From Fictibacillus arsenicus (GTDB lineage: Bacteria; Bacillota; Bacilli; Bacillales; Fictibacillaceae), in assembly GCF_001999465.1 (NCBI RefSeq), contig NZ_MQMF01000002.1:620001-684000 (forward strand): a stretch of 64,000 bases of DNA, read 5' to 3'. The translations under genes and the position numbers were made by a program. The notes under the pieces are model-generated. The model was not told the DNA's origin and did no database searches. It saw only the letters and a list, made by a program, of their open reading frames with translations. Shown here one piece after another: positions 28,101 through 36,268 of this stretch (within the stretch, counting starts at the first letter, position 1; each line of letters begins with the position of its first letter).

Positions 28101-28698
28101 CTGGAATGAACTCAGTATCTGTCATTTGGCGAATAAAAGAGTCTTTTCCTAACAAGCCTTCTGGAAAGAGAATTTCTGTATAATTGTTAATAGTTTCAAA
28201 CATAAATGGAAGGTATTTGTTTAAGTCGTTACAGTGTTTTATAATTAGATACTTGAATAACTCTTCTATCTTGTTGTTCAATTTCAATTCGTAAACGTAT
28301 ACTTTATCAAGTTCTAAATCTAATTCTAATGCCTCATTTAACATATCTGGATCGGCACTGGATGGATTTGAGGAAGATAATACCCTTACTCCTGTTGGAA
28401 GATAATCGTTTACCTCCATAAACCGCAGTGCTGTAAAACGGTTAAACCACGTGTATGCCACTTCTTCCATTACTTGGTTAAATCCATTTTGATTTATACG
28501 AGCAATTAGTTTTTCTCTTTGGATTTTTTCTTCCTTTGAAAGCTGTTTGCCATCTATAAAGATGGCATCCGAGCTTTCAATATCTGCTTTTTTAATCTTT
28601 TCTTCTGTAATACCGATTTTCATAGCTTTTGCTGCCACTTTTTTTAACAGTTCTTTTCTCGCACTAGTTGCAAAGGACTTCAAAGCAAATTTATTCAT
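25171..28698 (-). CDS. pglX: BREX adenine methyltransferase PglX, first copy
   Basis: A 1175-residue N6-adenine methyltransferase of BREX type 1, the normal length. Motif I is FDPAMGSGHILVYMFD near residue 309 and motif IV is VTNPPYAGNKYL near 490. The central recognition region is unrelated in detail to that of the second copy, while both ends are shared at protein and DNA level. The family marks host DNA with m6A at a non-palindromic site and is also needed for exclusion of unmarked phage. It follows brxC by 15 bases, with AGGGGAT upstream of the ATG. All motifs are complete and no frameshift was seen. Confidence 0.93.
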   Translation of the reverse strand: MNKFALKSFATSARKELLKKVAAKAMKIGITEEKIKKADIESSDAIFIDGKQLSKEEKIQREKLIARINQNGFNQVMEEVAYTWFNRFTALRFMEVNDYLPTGVRVLSSSNPSSADPDMLNEALELDLELDKVYVYELKLNNKIEELFKYLIIKHCNDLNKYLPFMFETINNYTEILFPEGLLGKDSFIRQMTDTEFIPGDNWKKVEVIGWLYQYYIAEEKDRVIKAKKKYKTEEIPFATQLFTPDWIVRYMVQNTLGRYWVESHPEHRDLLGNWEFYLENPNAEQDFEEKLAPYINKELKVEDIKCFDPAMGSGHILVYMFDVLYEIYVKCGYMEREIPRLILENNLYGLDIDDRAYQLSCFSVVMKALEYNNRFFRSIEREGLTLNLAAIQETNMLVIQEIEYLAGDSSGENFAKMKVFLDQFINAKTIGSLIKLELFDYDFLQDRLKKIEKQVGDLFEIEMKDRLLSFLKDIIKQSLILNKQYDVLVTNPPYAGNKYLPLELNTYLTKQYPDVKLDLFSAFLDYSFNTTKSNGQMGFITPFVWMFISSFEKVRKKIVKEKNISSLVQLEYNGFESAVVPVCLFSIRNYQVDIAGEYIRLSDYKGIENQPIKTLEAVQNPSVTYRYSYNQKEYKNIPQSPIAYWITPKAISAFKKGILFENLAKPKAGLTTGNNNLFQRLWYEVNFYKIGFDYKEIKDTEKDRHKWFPCNSGGEYRKWSTNDEYIVDWEKNGRAIKEYRNENGKLAGRPQNTQFYLKKGLTWNKLSNANFSVKFKREGFIFDDTSRSAFIEQEEKLYYLIGFLCSKICFEYLKMLNPTMSFTNGDLERIPIIYSEKHAEKIDALVKENIEISKMDWDSFETSWDYIQNPLIKYKDKTSRLKTAFENWSSFSEFQHAKLKMNEEEINRIFLEIYELQKDLNPVVEEKDITIRKADLHREIKSYISYAVGCIYGRYSVDEEGLIYAGGKFDPSRYKNFKVDKDNVLPILSGAYFEDDILTRFIKFVEVTFGKETLNENIMFIANTLGMKKGETAKETIRRYFLNDFFKDHVQTYKKRPIYWLFTSGKQKAFNCLIYMHRYDKTTLSRIRTDYLHEYQIRLDAEKRDLLSIIEGDYSTKEISNAKKELKTLDKKIEELKEYDELLHHIADMQKELDLDDGVTANYEKFKGLVANYN

Positions 28699-28713
28699 TC
28701 CAACATCCCCTAA

Positions 28714-31700
28714 TTAATCAATAAACTCAATTTCTTTATTCAATTTGATAATTTGCTTTAATTTATTCGAAAGGGTGTTGATATACTTATCTACATCCTT
28801 TTCAGTACGTAATTCCTTAACCACGATAAGCTCGGAAGCTCTTACTATTTGCCTTTGAATTGTAGTAGTTCCACCAGCTCCTCCGCCTACAGAATTTGGT
28901 TTTTCATTTCTTCTTTTCCATTCCTCAATTTCTGCATTAATAGTTCGTTCGTACTTTTCTTTAAAACTTACACTTTGTGAAATCGTTGCATCAACTTTAT
29001 ATATATCAGTGAATCTATCAAGCTGTTTCATCAATTCAGTGTAATAATGTTTAATTCGTTCTTTGGTTTCTTGAGATACTCCATTTTGTTCTGCTAATAG
29101 AGATGTGTAATCATAGTCAACCTTAATTTTTTCTTTAGCATTTTCCGTTTTTTGGATTAAAACCTTTTCAATATGGTCATCAATTTTATAAACGATTTCA
29201 GGGATATTTTTAATTCTTCCATATGGGATTGGATCATTAACGATATCCTTTAATTGGCTTACAAATGTATCAGCATCATCACTCATGAGATATGCTTTAT
29301 TCTCTTCATATTTGTTTATAGCTGAAAGTCCTTTATCAAAGATATCTTTTTGATCTGTACCGAAGAAGCTCTTGACATATGTCATGTCCTCTTCCCAAAA
29401 ACTAAGATCTTTTTGTTGTTCTTTTATTTTTGCAAAAAACGAAGCATTATCTAACCCTTTATGGAACTGATCAAAATATTCCAAGCCTTTATTAAGAAGG
29501 CTTATACCAGGATATTTTCTACCTTCATAACGAGTTTTAAAAGCATTTATTTCGGCAACTTGTTTCTCAATAAGTGTACGAATTTCTTTCACTAAGCCAT
29601 CTTCGTCATCTGGTAAATCAGTCTTATTAAATACCTCTTTACATACCTTTTTTGCTGTTCTAATCAAGGTTTCATCAACTTTTATTCTTTTAAGAATAAT
29701 TCCTTTATCCGATTCAGATGTTTTCGTTAAAACCGTAACGATCTTACTTGCATTTTCTTCTGGCTCTAAATATTCCGAATTGTAACGAAGTCGAATTTTT
29801 TGTTCCTTCAACAATTCAACAAGTAGTCGTTGAATATCAAGTGGTCTCCATCCATAAGGCTTATCATTAAAACGATCTAAAATAATTCTTATGCGAACTT
29901 GTTTCTTAATTGAATCTTGAAGAGTTATAAAATCCGAAATTTCCTTAATGGCTAATTCATTGGGATCATGTTTTAAATCTGTGCCTAAGGTCATTTGTTC
30001 TTCCGCATTCAACAAGCTTAATAACTCTCTTTCACTATCTAAGAAGTCCTTTACATAACCTAACTTCTTATAAACGTTGTCCACCAAAGAATGCATAGCA
30101 CTATTGACTTTATCTTTCACTGAAGAGCCTTTGATATCTGCTTCGTCTCCATTAATAAAGAACTTCCCACTTTTAATAGCATCCTCTAACAATTCTTTTA
30201 CTCTTCGTCTTCTTTCTCGAACTTCAGCTTGCTTATTGTTCAAGATGTTTTGAATGCTCTCTGGTAGTTGAGTAATATTCTTTTTCTTGCGGTACTCTTC
30301 GATTTTTAAGACTTCTTCCATTTCTTCTATATACGATTCATTGCCACCTAGTTTAATAATCAATTCGTCATTACCAGAAGACATTAACATTAATTCCTGG
30401 TCAGATTTTCCGTAGTAATCCGAAAGAGGTGAAAGTATATTAACACTGATACTGGATGTTTGATTTCCATAATTTTTTTCATCCATTTTTTGATTGTAAG
30501 AAAATGAGTATTCTGATGTATAACGATATTTCTTTTCATCATAAAGATCTTGGAAAATATAGTTTGCAAGCTCTCTTTTGATTAAATCTTCATCTATATT
30601 GATGGTTTTGATTTCTCGGTTAATATCTTGTTCGTCATCTGTAAGGAAAATAAAAAATTCTCCATTTTTTTGAACAAGCGTTTGAGTAATTAGCTTACGT
30701 AACGACACTTTTATTTTCTCTTTCAACTCCAGTTTATCTTCATCAATATTTGTTACCATTAGGGTTGCAATATTGTCGATGTTAGCAGGAAGTTCTTTAA
30801 TGTATTTAATCATGAACAATACTTTAAGTAGATCAATGTTAAACTCGTCATCTTTTAAAGCAGGATTTTCATAGGCACCTTCTACAACTCTGGAAATTGT
30901 TGGGTTCAGGAACTCTTTAATCGTATCATAGAAAGCATAGAATGGGATTAACACTCCTTCTTCATCATCCTTATAACGGAGTCCCGCCTCTTTAAATGCT
31001 GATAGCATGGAGCGTTCACCTTCAGATAAATGTTTACCAGATGATCCATGTCTTCTTACTTGTTCAAAAACGTTTTGCAAAAGTTTAAACTGGTATGGAA
31101 TAAATGGATAAACTTCTGCAAATTCTTGTTCGTTATCATATCCCCTTAAATCTGCTGTACTTTCTTTAAAGCTAATTAAGTTCTTTAAAATCGCACTTTT
31201 CTCTGGATATATAAGTTTGAGCTTGTCATTAGCAAAATCTTTTTTTAGAAGAATACGTTTCTTTATTACTTCGTCAACAGAAATTGAAGATAGCGAAAGT
31301 CTTGTATCAAAGCGGCCTTGAATACGAGAGAAGTCATCTCCCTTTACCTTTACAATACTATCAATGCTCTCTTGGGAAGTGACCATGATCCATACTTTTC
31401 CTTGGCAATGTGTACCCAAATCTTCAGCAACTGTTTGAAGATTAAGCATAAGATTACGACTATCCCCAATGAACTGACCAATTTCGTCCACTAAAAAAAC
31501 AAGATGAAAGTTTTTGCCCTTTTGATCAATGTAGCATTTAACATCTTTAGCAAACTTTTCAATACTTATTTCAAAGTTGTTCACACCATTTTCAAACCAA
31601 TTCCGAGCTGATTCCTCGCTCATATCCGTTACCTTCGTTAAAGCTCCTATTACATAGTCAGCATCAAAGTAAAACGTATTACGTCTGTCTACCCACTCTT

Positions 31701-32271
31701 CTCCTGACAAATCTCTAAATTCGGATTTGAAATCATCAAAAGCGTCCTTTTGATCCAAATACTTTTCCATTTCAGCAACGCCTGGAATGTCACCATAATA
31801 ACCACGATGCTCGTAAAATACTTTCATAAATACACGAAGAATTGCATCTTCCTTAGACTTACTATCTAATGAGGCCTTGGAATCAATATTAAAAAGAATG
31901 ACCTCAGTTTCAACATCTGTTGTTCGATTCATGTTTGCCAAAATTAAAGGATCTTGTAATTTATCTTGGAAGAAATCGATCGCTTTATTGTCTTTTACTT
32001 TTTTGTTTTCAAGAAGGTAGGCAAGGATTTTCAAAAAGTGAGATTTTCCTGACCCAAAAAAACCACTAATCCAGACCCCCATTTTATCAGTAACACCATC
32101 AATTCCTCTTTGATAATTCTCATAAAACTTAGATAGATGTTTGTTAAGTTCTCTTGTAACGACATACTCATCAAGTTCCTGATATATATTATCCTCGTCT
32201 GTTTGAGCTACTTTAATTACTCCTCTAATATCCCTCTCAATGTCTTTCTGAAACATGTCTTTAATGTTCAT
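28714..32271 (-). CDS. brxC: BREX protein BrxC, large P-loop ATPase
   Basis: An 1185-residue ATPase, the usual size. The Walker A is ISGFFGSGKSHFLK near residue 66-75 and the Walker B is LVFLVDEIGQFIG near 258. Long helical and coiled segments occupy residues about 650-1100, and a glycine-rich linker (VGGGAGGT) precedes the last 60 residues. BrxC is related to the PglY group and is required for both methylation and exclusion, probably as an oligomeric DNA-associated motor. GGGGGA lies before the ATG. It is followed at 15 bases by pglX and is complete. Confidence 0.94.
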   Translation of the reverse strand: MNIKDMFQKDIERDIRGVIKVAQTDEDNIYQELDEYVVTRELNKHLSKFYENYQRGIDGVTDKMGVWISGFFGSGKSHFLKILAYLLENKKVKDNKAIDFFQDKLQDPLILANMNRTTDVETEVILFNIDSKASLDSKSKEDAILRVFMKVFYEHRGYYGDIPGVAEMEKYLDQKDAFDDFKSEFRDLSGEEWVDRRNTFYFDADYVIGALTKVTDMSEESARNWFENGVNNFEISIEKFAKDVKCYIDQKGKNFHLVFLVDEIGQFIGDSRNLMLNLQTVAEDLGTHCQGKVWIMVTSQESIDSIVKVKGDDFSRIQGRFDTRLSLSSISVDEVIKKRILLKKDFANDKLKLIYPEKSAILKNLISFKESTADLRGYDNEQEFAEVYPFIPYQFKLLQNVFEQVRRHGSSGKHLSEGERSMLSAFKEAGLRYKDDEEGVLIPFYAFYDTIKEFLNPTISRVVEGAYENPALKDDEFNIDLLKVLFMIKYIKELPANIDNIATLMVTNIDEDKLELKEKIKVSLRKLITQTLVQKNGEFFIFLTDDEQDINREIKTINIDEDLIKRELANYIFQDLYDEKKYRYTSEYSFSYNQKMDEKNYGNQTSSISVNILSPLSDYYGKSDQELMLMSSGNDELIIKLGGNESYIEEMEEVLKIEEYRKKKNITQLPESIQNILNNKQAEVRERRRRVKELLEDAIKSGKFFINGDEADIKGSSVKDKVNSAMHSLVDNVYKKLGYVKDFLDSERELLSLLNAEEQMTLGTDLKHDPNELAIKEISDFITLQDSIKKQVRIRIILDRFNDKPYGWRPLDIQRLLVELLKEQKIRLRYNSEYLEPEENASKIVTVLTKTSESDKGIILKRIKVDETLIRTAKKVCKEVFNKTDLPDDEDGLVKEIRTLIEKQVAEINAFKTRYEGRKYPGISLLNKGLEYFDQFHKGLDNASFFAKIKEQQKDLSFWEEDMTYVKSFFGTDQKDIFDKGLSAINKYEENKAYLMSDDADTFVSQLKDIVNDPIPYGRIKNIPEIVYKIDDHIEKVLIQKTENAKEKIKVDYDYTSLLAEQNGVSQETKERIKHYYTELMKQLDRFTDIYKVDATISQSVSFKEKYERTINAEIEEWKRRNEKPNSVGGGAGGTTTIQRQIVRASELIVVKELRTEKDVDKYINTLSNKLKQIIKLNKEIEFID

Positions 32272-32291
32272 GTTATATCCCCCTATATTCT

Positions 32292-32858
32292 TTAATCGAC
32301 TAACGGAAATGCTCTATAATAATTATCATCCTTAAATTTTCCGAACAATTGCAGTGACTGTCCGTCATATCTACCTGGAAAAAACATAATAACAGGAATT
32401 TTATCAATTACTTCTTGCAAATTATTTAGGATGGTGTGTGACCTAACAAATGGATACACTTTCCCGACTCCCGTTATAAACAAAACATTGTGATCACCCA
32501 CATTTTCTTTAATTTTCTTCAAAAATATTTCAGGCTTAGCAAAGGTCGTCAACGCTTTAAATAGCGCATCCTTTCCCTGCTTTTTTTCAACTTCAAAAAC
32601 TCGATCAAAAATTCGCTTTTCTTTAGCGATATCAAGCAACATTTTATATAAGTCAAATTCAATTATCCTTCGGTCTGACCCATTGAAACTAAATTCTTTC
32701 TTTATATGCTTAACATAATCTCTAACGATTAATTCTTCACTCGGGTTATAATCAAAAATATAAAAACTAATCTCATTTCCAAGTCCTCTACCTTGAATAA
32801 ACTTGTCTTCTTTTATCTTTGGGATAATCTTATCAAGTCTTCGGTTAATAATTGCCAT
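32292..32858 (-). CDS. brxB: BREX protein BrxB (DUF1788)
   Basis: About 188 residues of the DUF1788 family, always found between brxA and brxC in BREX type 1. It is a soluble protein with a recognisable C-terminal stretch (VIMFFPGRYDGQSLQLFG) typical of the family. No enzymatic activity is known; it is a core component needed for methylation and defence in model systems. I chose ATG 32858 because AAAGGG lies eight bases upstream; the in-frame ATG 32879 would overlap brxA and contain that ribosome site. The assignment rests on position, size and the family segment. Confidence 0.9.
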   Translation of the reverse strand: MAIINRRLDKIIPKIKEDKFIQGRGLGNEISFYIFDYNPSEELIVRDYVKHIKKEFSFNGSDRRIIEFDLYKMLLDIAKEKRIFDRVFEVEKKQGKDALFKALTTFAKPEIFLKKIKENVGDHNVLFITGVGKVYPFVRSHTILNNLQEVIDKIPVIMFFPGRYDGQSLQLFGKFKDDNYYRAFPLVD

Positions 32859-32871
32859 ATGTATGTCCCTT

Positions 32872-33468
32872 TCATTCACCCATTGCTCTTAAATAAGCTG
32901 TATCGCCTATTTTTATTAGGTGACGCTTTATATCTTCATCTATTAACAATCTATTCAATTCACCTGATCTCTTATCTCTTAATAAACCTGCTTCAAATAA
33001 CAACTTTATATAAACCTGTTTCAATTTATTAATTGTAAGGTCAGTCCATTTAGACATTTTTTCGTTTTGCTCTGCTTTAGTAATGAAAAATATGTTCAAG
33101 TCTTTCTTTTCAAGTAAATAATTGTTATCATCCAATTTTTCTTTAATCACTTCGTTCATAAACTCAAAAAATAGTTTATCTGTCTTCATAATTGCATAAA
33201 GGTTAATTAACTTACCTACTTCTAAGTGACTGTTTAAAATCAAATCTTCAAGCAAGGCATCTAATACACCTGCTCTTCTAATTACAGAAGGGACAATTCT
33301 TTTTAAACTGGATGTTACTTGGTATTCAAAAACATTATCCTCAATTACTTTCTTCTTAATTTCGTTGTCTATTAGACCCTGCCTCTTCAATTTCAAAACT
33401 TGCTTTAACTCATAAAGTAAAAATGACGCTCCCGTTAAAGTAGCACTATAATCTAATTCCTTAGTCAT
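32872..33468 (-). CDS. brxA: BREX protein BrxA (DUF1819)
   Basis: About 198 residues of the DUF1819 (BrxA) family, an all-helical DNA-binding protein that opens most BREX operons. The segment YSATLTGASFLLYEL near the start is characteristic. ATG 33468 is preceded by GAAGGGA; the longer start at 33507 has no ribosome site and would overlap the upstream gene. BrxA binds DNA in known structures, but its exact job is unsettled and it can be dispensable for defence in some systems. It follows the small leading gene by 22 bases and is in the same transcript. Confidence 0.9.
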   Translation of the reverse strand: MTKELDYSATLTGASFLLYELKQVLKLKRQGLIDNEIKKKVIEDNVFEYQVTSSLKRIVPSVIRRAGVLDALLEDLILNSHLEVGKLINLYAIMKTDKLFFEFMNEVIKEKLDDNNYLLEKKDLNIFFITKAEQNEKMSKWTDLTINKLKQVYIKLLFEAGLLRDKRSGELNRLLIDEDIKRHLIKIGDTAYLRAMGE

Positions 33469-33490
33469 ACTTTCAATTCCCTTCACAGTT

Positions 33491-33742
33491 CTAATTGCTG
33501 TTAACATTATTGCTTTTAATAATGTTTTCTATTATCTCGAGTCTTCTTTTCCCACATTGTTGTTTTAGAACTGTAGTAAAACCGCCATTTTTTAATACTT
33601 TATTTTGATTATTTATGTAAACTTCTAAAATCTTTTTCATAAGGACTTTTTCATCTATAGAATTTTTCCAATAGGCATCTATAATTGAATTTAGAGATAT
33701 AGCAAGATCTCTTTGTGTTTTATAAAAAAGTTTAACCTGCAA
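33491..33742 (-). CDS. Small leading protein of the BREX operon (TIGR04540-like)
   Basis: An 83-residue, basic, mainly helical protein ending with CGKRRLEIIENIIKSNN. From memory it resembles the small TIGR04540 family; this needs checking. It is the first gene of the BREX transcript. The start is set by an eight-base perfect ribosome site, GAGGTGAT, five bases before TTG 33742; the GTG at 33751 lies within that site. There are 22 bases between its stop and brxA. A perfect 18-base palindrome lies two bases above the ribosome site, so expression of this gene and the operon may be controlled there. The function is unknown; a regulatory or accessory role is possible. Confidence 0.65.
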   Translation of the reverse strand: MQVKLFYKTQRDLAISLNSIIDAYWKNSIDEKVLMKKILEVYINNQNKVLKNGGFTTVLKQQCGKRRLEIIENIIKSNNVNSN

Positions 33743-33756
33743 TAAAATCACCTCAA

Positions 33757-33774
33757 AAACTTTATATAAAGTTT
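33757..33774. promoter_or_regulatory. Perfect 18-bp palindrome at the BREX operon leader
   Basis: The sequence AAACTTTATATAAAGTTT equals its own reverse complement over all 18 bases and ends two bases above the GAGGTGAT ribosome site. It could be the operator of the operon or, as RNA, a small hairpin next to the ribosome site. The promoter itself could not be placed with confidence. Confidence 0.5.
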
Positions 33775-34401
33775 ATTATTCTATTCTTATTTTATTATTA
33801 CTTTTGAATAATAGCTATAAGAAAAGCAAAAAGTTTAGATTACCCTTAGCTAAGACTTTAATTCTTTTAGAATCACCTAAGCAATTTAATATAACAAACT
33901 CCACATTTTATACATTTTTGTTCCTAACTCTTACTAAACTATTATTTTATTAAATTTGAAATAGGTTAATTTATAATAAATTTTTTTATTATTAAAGTAA
34001 TGGTACTTGCAACTCCACTTTTTAATAGACATTGTTACAATTTAATCTCGCAAACTTTTTTTTCCTACATTTTTAGCTACTTAACTGAAAGGGCGATGCG
34101 TTTCCGCTATTCCTTTTCAGTAAAATATATCTATGGAAGTAAGTTTTTGGATGAAAAGATTTTCCGTTTCTTTTGAACAACGAACAAAAGTATTTTTGTG
34201 GATTGTTATTAATCTTTCCAGTCCTTCTAATAAGATAGTTACTATTGAAGACTTGAACCTCAGTTCCACGTCTGTAGCTATTTTTAGAATGGAGCAACAA
34301 CATTCAACACCTGACTTCATTACAAAAGAAGTAAGGATGTGAATCAATCTAGCTTTTTGCATTCCTTCTAGAATTTCTGCATAAAAGTTACTTGTTAACA
34401 G
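33775..34401. other. Long AT-rich region upstream of BREX, no confident gene
   Basis: About 630 bases with no convincing gene. The part next to BREX (33775-34070) is very AT-rich and must hold the promoter. Between 34073 and 34362 two overlapping minus-strand frames of 76 and 81 codons exist, but neither has a ribosome site, a known motif or a protein-like composition. They may be remnants. Confidence 0.5.
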
Positions 34402-34715
34402 TTAATAGACATCCATTTTGTATCGACCAGAAAGATACGTTCCTTCCTGTCTAACTTTTTCAATTTCATAGAAATGAACTCCATGAACCTTTACCAGTGC
34501 GTACATTAATTCTTGGAGGTCAGCTAGTTCCTCTACAGTACCCTTGTCATTTTCAGTTATTACATACTCATCTAGTTCTTCAAAAGATTCTTTAGTTCTT
34601 TTATATAATCTGATTCAGATTGTATTAATGGAAGCACCAGTTCTTTTAATGATTTTCTGGAATAGAGGTCAGAGAAACGTTTATTGTATGTAGACAAAGT
34701 TATTACGTTTTTCAT
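34402..34715 (-). pseudogene. Frameshifted MazG-like phosphoribosyl-ATP pyrophosphohydrolase
   Basis: From ATG 34715 the frame runs to a segment YIKEL and then stops after about 48 codons. In another frame, starting near 34590, it continues as ESFEELDEYV and then EELADLQELMYALVKVHGV, ending with EIEKVRQEG before TAA at 34402. The second part is a clear match to the C-terminal half of small MazG/HisE-like pyrophosphohydrolases, including the EELAD and EKVRQE blocks. The N-terminal KLVRDKIPEI region expected of the family is degraded. A frameshift plus N-terminal decay makes it a pseudogene at the island edge. In active form it would hydrolyse nucleotide triphosphates. Confidence 0.7.
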
Positions 34716-34770
34716 TTTAGTTTATGTTAATATTACCAATAATCCTATATCGAAATGTAAACCAAAAGAA

Positions 34771-34799
34771 ATACACTTGCCAATAAAGAGCAAGTGTAT
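34771..34799 (-). terminator. Terminator of the PD-(D/E)XK gene
   Basis: A ten-base perfect stem (ATACACTTGC with GCAAGTGTAT) and nine-base loop, 35 bases after the stop of the nuclease-like gene; T-rich sequence follows on the minus strand. Confidence 0.8.
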
Positions 34800-34833
34800 A
34801 ATTAGATTTAAAACTAATTATCATATAATTAAA

Positions 34834-36177
34834 CTATTGTTCTACCGATGCTGCTACTTCTAATTTATCGTCTTTGGGTGGAACCCTTTCTTTTAACTCA
34901 TATAAAATACTTTTAGGTAGATTTAATGCAATAAAGCCCTCTGCAAATAATGGTGCCAAAACATTATCAGCTATTTTCCAATTGATATCATCTATAATAT
35001 CCTTTATCCCTTCTTCAATATCTTCTACATTTTCAATGTAGTGCAAATCAGCATCAGGGTTAGCTCTTTTAAAGTACTCCTTAACCTCAGGAGCAACTCC
35101 TCCAACTGCCCAAATAACTCCTTTAGTAGGTTGATAAAGTCCAACTCTACTCTGAAATGCATAGGCATGTCCCATTGAAAATTGAGAATCCTTTAGTTCA
35201 AACAACAAGATTTTTCCTTTATATGTAACAATCGCATCAATTTCCTCAGGACCATCATTAATATTCACTAGAATATTTTCCCGTGGTAATCCTATGTTTA
35301 GTAATGCTTCCACTAAGTTTACAGTCATCCAATGACTACCATCTATCATTGTATTTGACTTTTCAGTAGATGTTAATATTTCTTCTATTAACTCATCTGA
35401 AACTAATTTGCCACATCGGCATCTAATTCCGTGTTGTTCAAGAACTACAATACTATCTTTAGAAGGAACTCTGTTAATTTGTTCAGAAGATTTTTTACAT
35501 AATATAACATATTCAGAATGAATTAGGTTTAATTCCGATAGTTGTTCCAATAATTCATCAGTGCAACCGTATTTATTAAGTTTACTATTGGCGTCTCTTC
35601 TTAGCATACCTCCCGATGATTTAATAGTTTGGATTATCTGATTAATATTTTTATCTTTAAATATTTTAGCGATGTTAAAATCATCTTCTACAAAGTTTGG
35701 TAAAGTATAATCCTCGCTTAATTCTGCATATTTGTTATTTATAAATTGACTTTGCTCCCATTGCTCAATATTATTTGTTGCAATAGTAATTTTTTCTTTT
35801 AAGAAGTCTAATTCATCTCCTAAGGGACCATTGGTTAAAATATTTAAAATAATTTTAAATGTTGGTTTTCTTTCAGTAGATATATCACGATGTAAACTAA
35901 TGATGCAATACCCATAATTGTTTAGCAATTTAAAGAAAGTAGTCCAGTTATACGGTCCACTGTTGGCAAAACTTCTTCGTAACAAATATTGAATCTCTTT
36001 AGTCCTTTCGTCTTGATAATCAAACGGTGTTTTTAACAATCCTAAACTTTCCTCGACAACACCTTTTATATTATCTAATGGAAATTCATAACCAAAATCT
36101 TTGAGAATGTTTATGATTGTATTTTTATTAATTCTATCTGTAAAGTTATTTGTTTCCTCTTGAATTATTTGTAGCAT
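34834..36177 (-). CDS. PD-(D/E)XK nuclease-like protein of the defence island
   Basis: A 447-residue soluble protein. The first 200 residues are helical with no known motif. A middle segment contains a RCRCGK cluster (near residue 257), possibly half of a zinc site. Residues about 310-380 show the PD-(D/E)XK core: EEIDAIV supplies the acidic residue and ILLFELKDSQF the ExK, followed by a helix starting YAFQSRVG. Such folds cut DNA in restriction enzymes and defence proteins. The gene stands alone upstream of BREX, with its own terminator and ribosome site (GGGGGA). The nuclease prediction is from motif only; target and partner are unknown. Confidence 0.7.
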   Translation of the reverse strand: MLQIIQEETNNFTDRINKNTIINILKDFGYEFPLDNIKGVVEESLGLLKTPFDYQDERTKEIQYLLRRSFANSGPYNWTTFFKLLNNYGYCIISLHRDISTERKPTFKIILNILTNGPLGDELDFLKEKITIATNNIEQWEQSQFINNKYAELSEDYTLPNFVEDDFNIAKIFKDKNINQIIQTIKSSGGMLRRDANSKLNKYGCTDELLEQLSELNLIHSEYVILCKKSSEQINRVPSKDSIVVLEQHGIRCRCGKLVSDELIEEILTSTEKSNTMIDGSHWMTVNLVEALLNIGLPRENILVNINDGPEEIDAIVTYKGKILLFELKDSQFSMGHAYAFQSRVGLYQPTKGVIWAVGGVAPEVKEYFKRANPDADLHYIENVEDIEEGIKDIIDDINWKIADNVLAPLFAEGFIALNLPKSILYELKERVPPKDDKLEVAASVEQ

Positions 36178-36268
36178 ATTCCCCCAACTTTCCTTTTAAA
36201 TAAAATGTAAAATATCTTTCCATTATTTTTAATGATTTTACAAAGAGACAACTTTTTATACAGTGTGG

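Noticed and set aside
21667-28698. Invertible, phase-variable pglX cassette
   Set aside because: Both copies are full length and on the same strand, with no recombinase gene and no inverted repeat pair at their ends.
34073-34362. Two overlapping minus-strand frames of 76 and 81 codons upstream of BREX
   Set aside because: No ribosome site, no family motif, and protein composition typical of random AT-rich frames.
10441-36268. Prophage, transposon or integrative element ends around the defence island
   Set aside because: No integrase, transposase, tRNA or direct repeat that would mark a boundary was found by eye.
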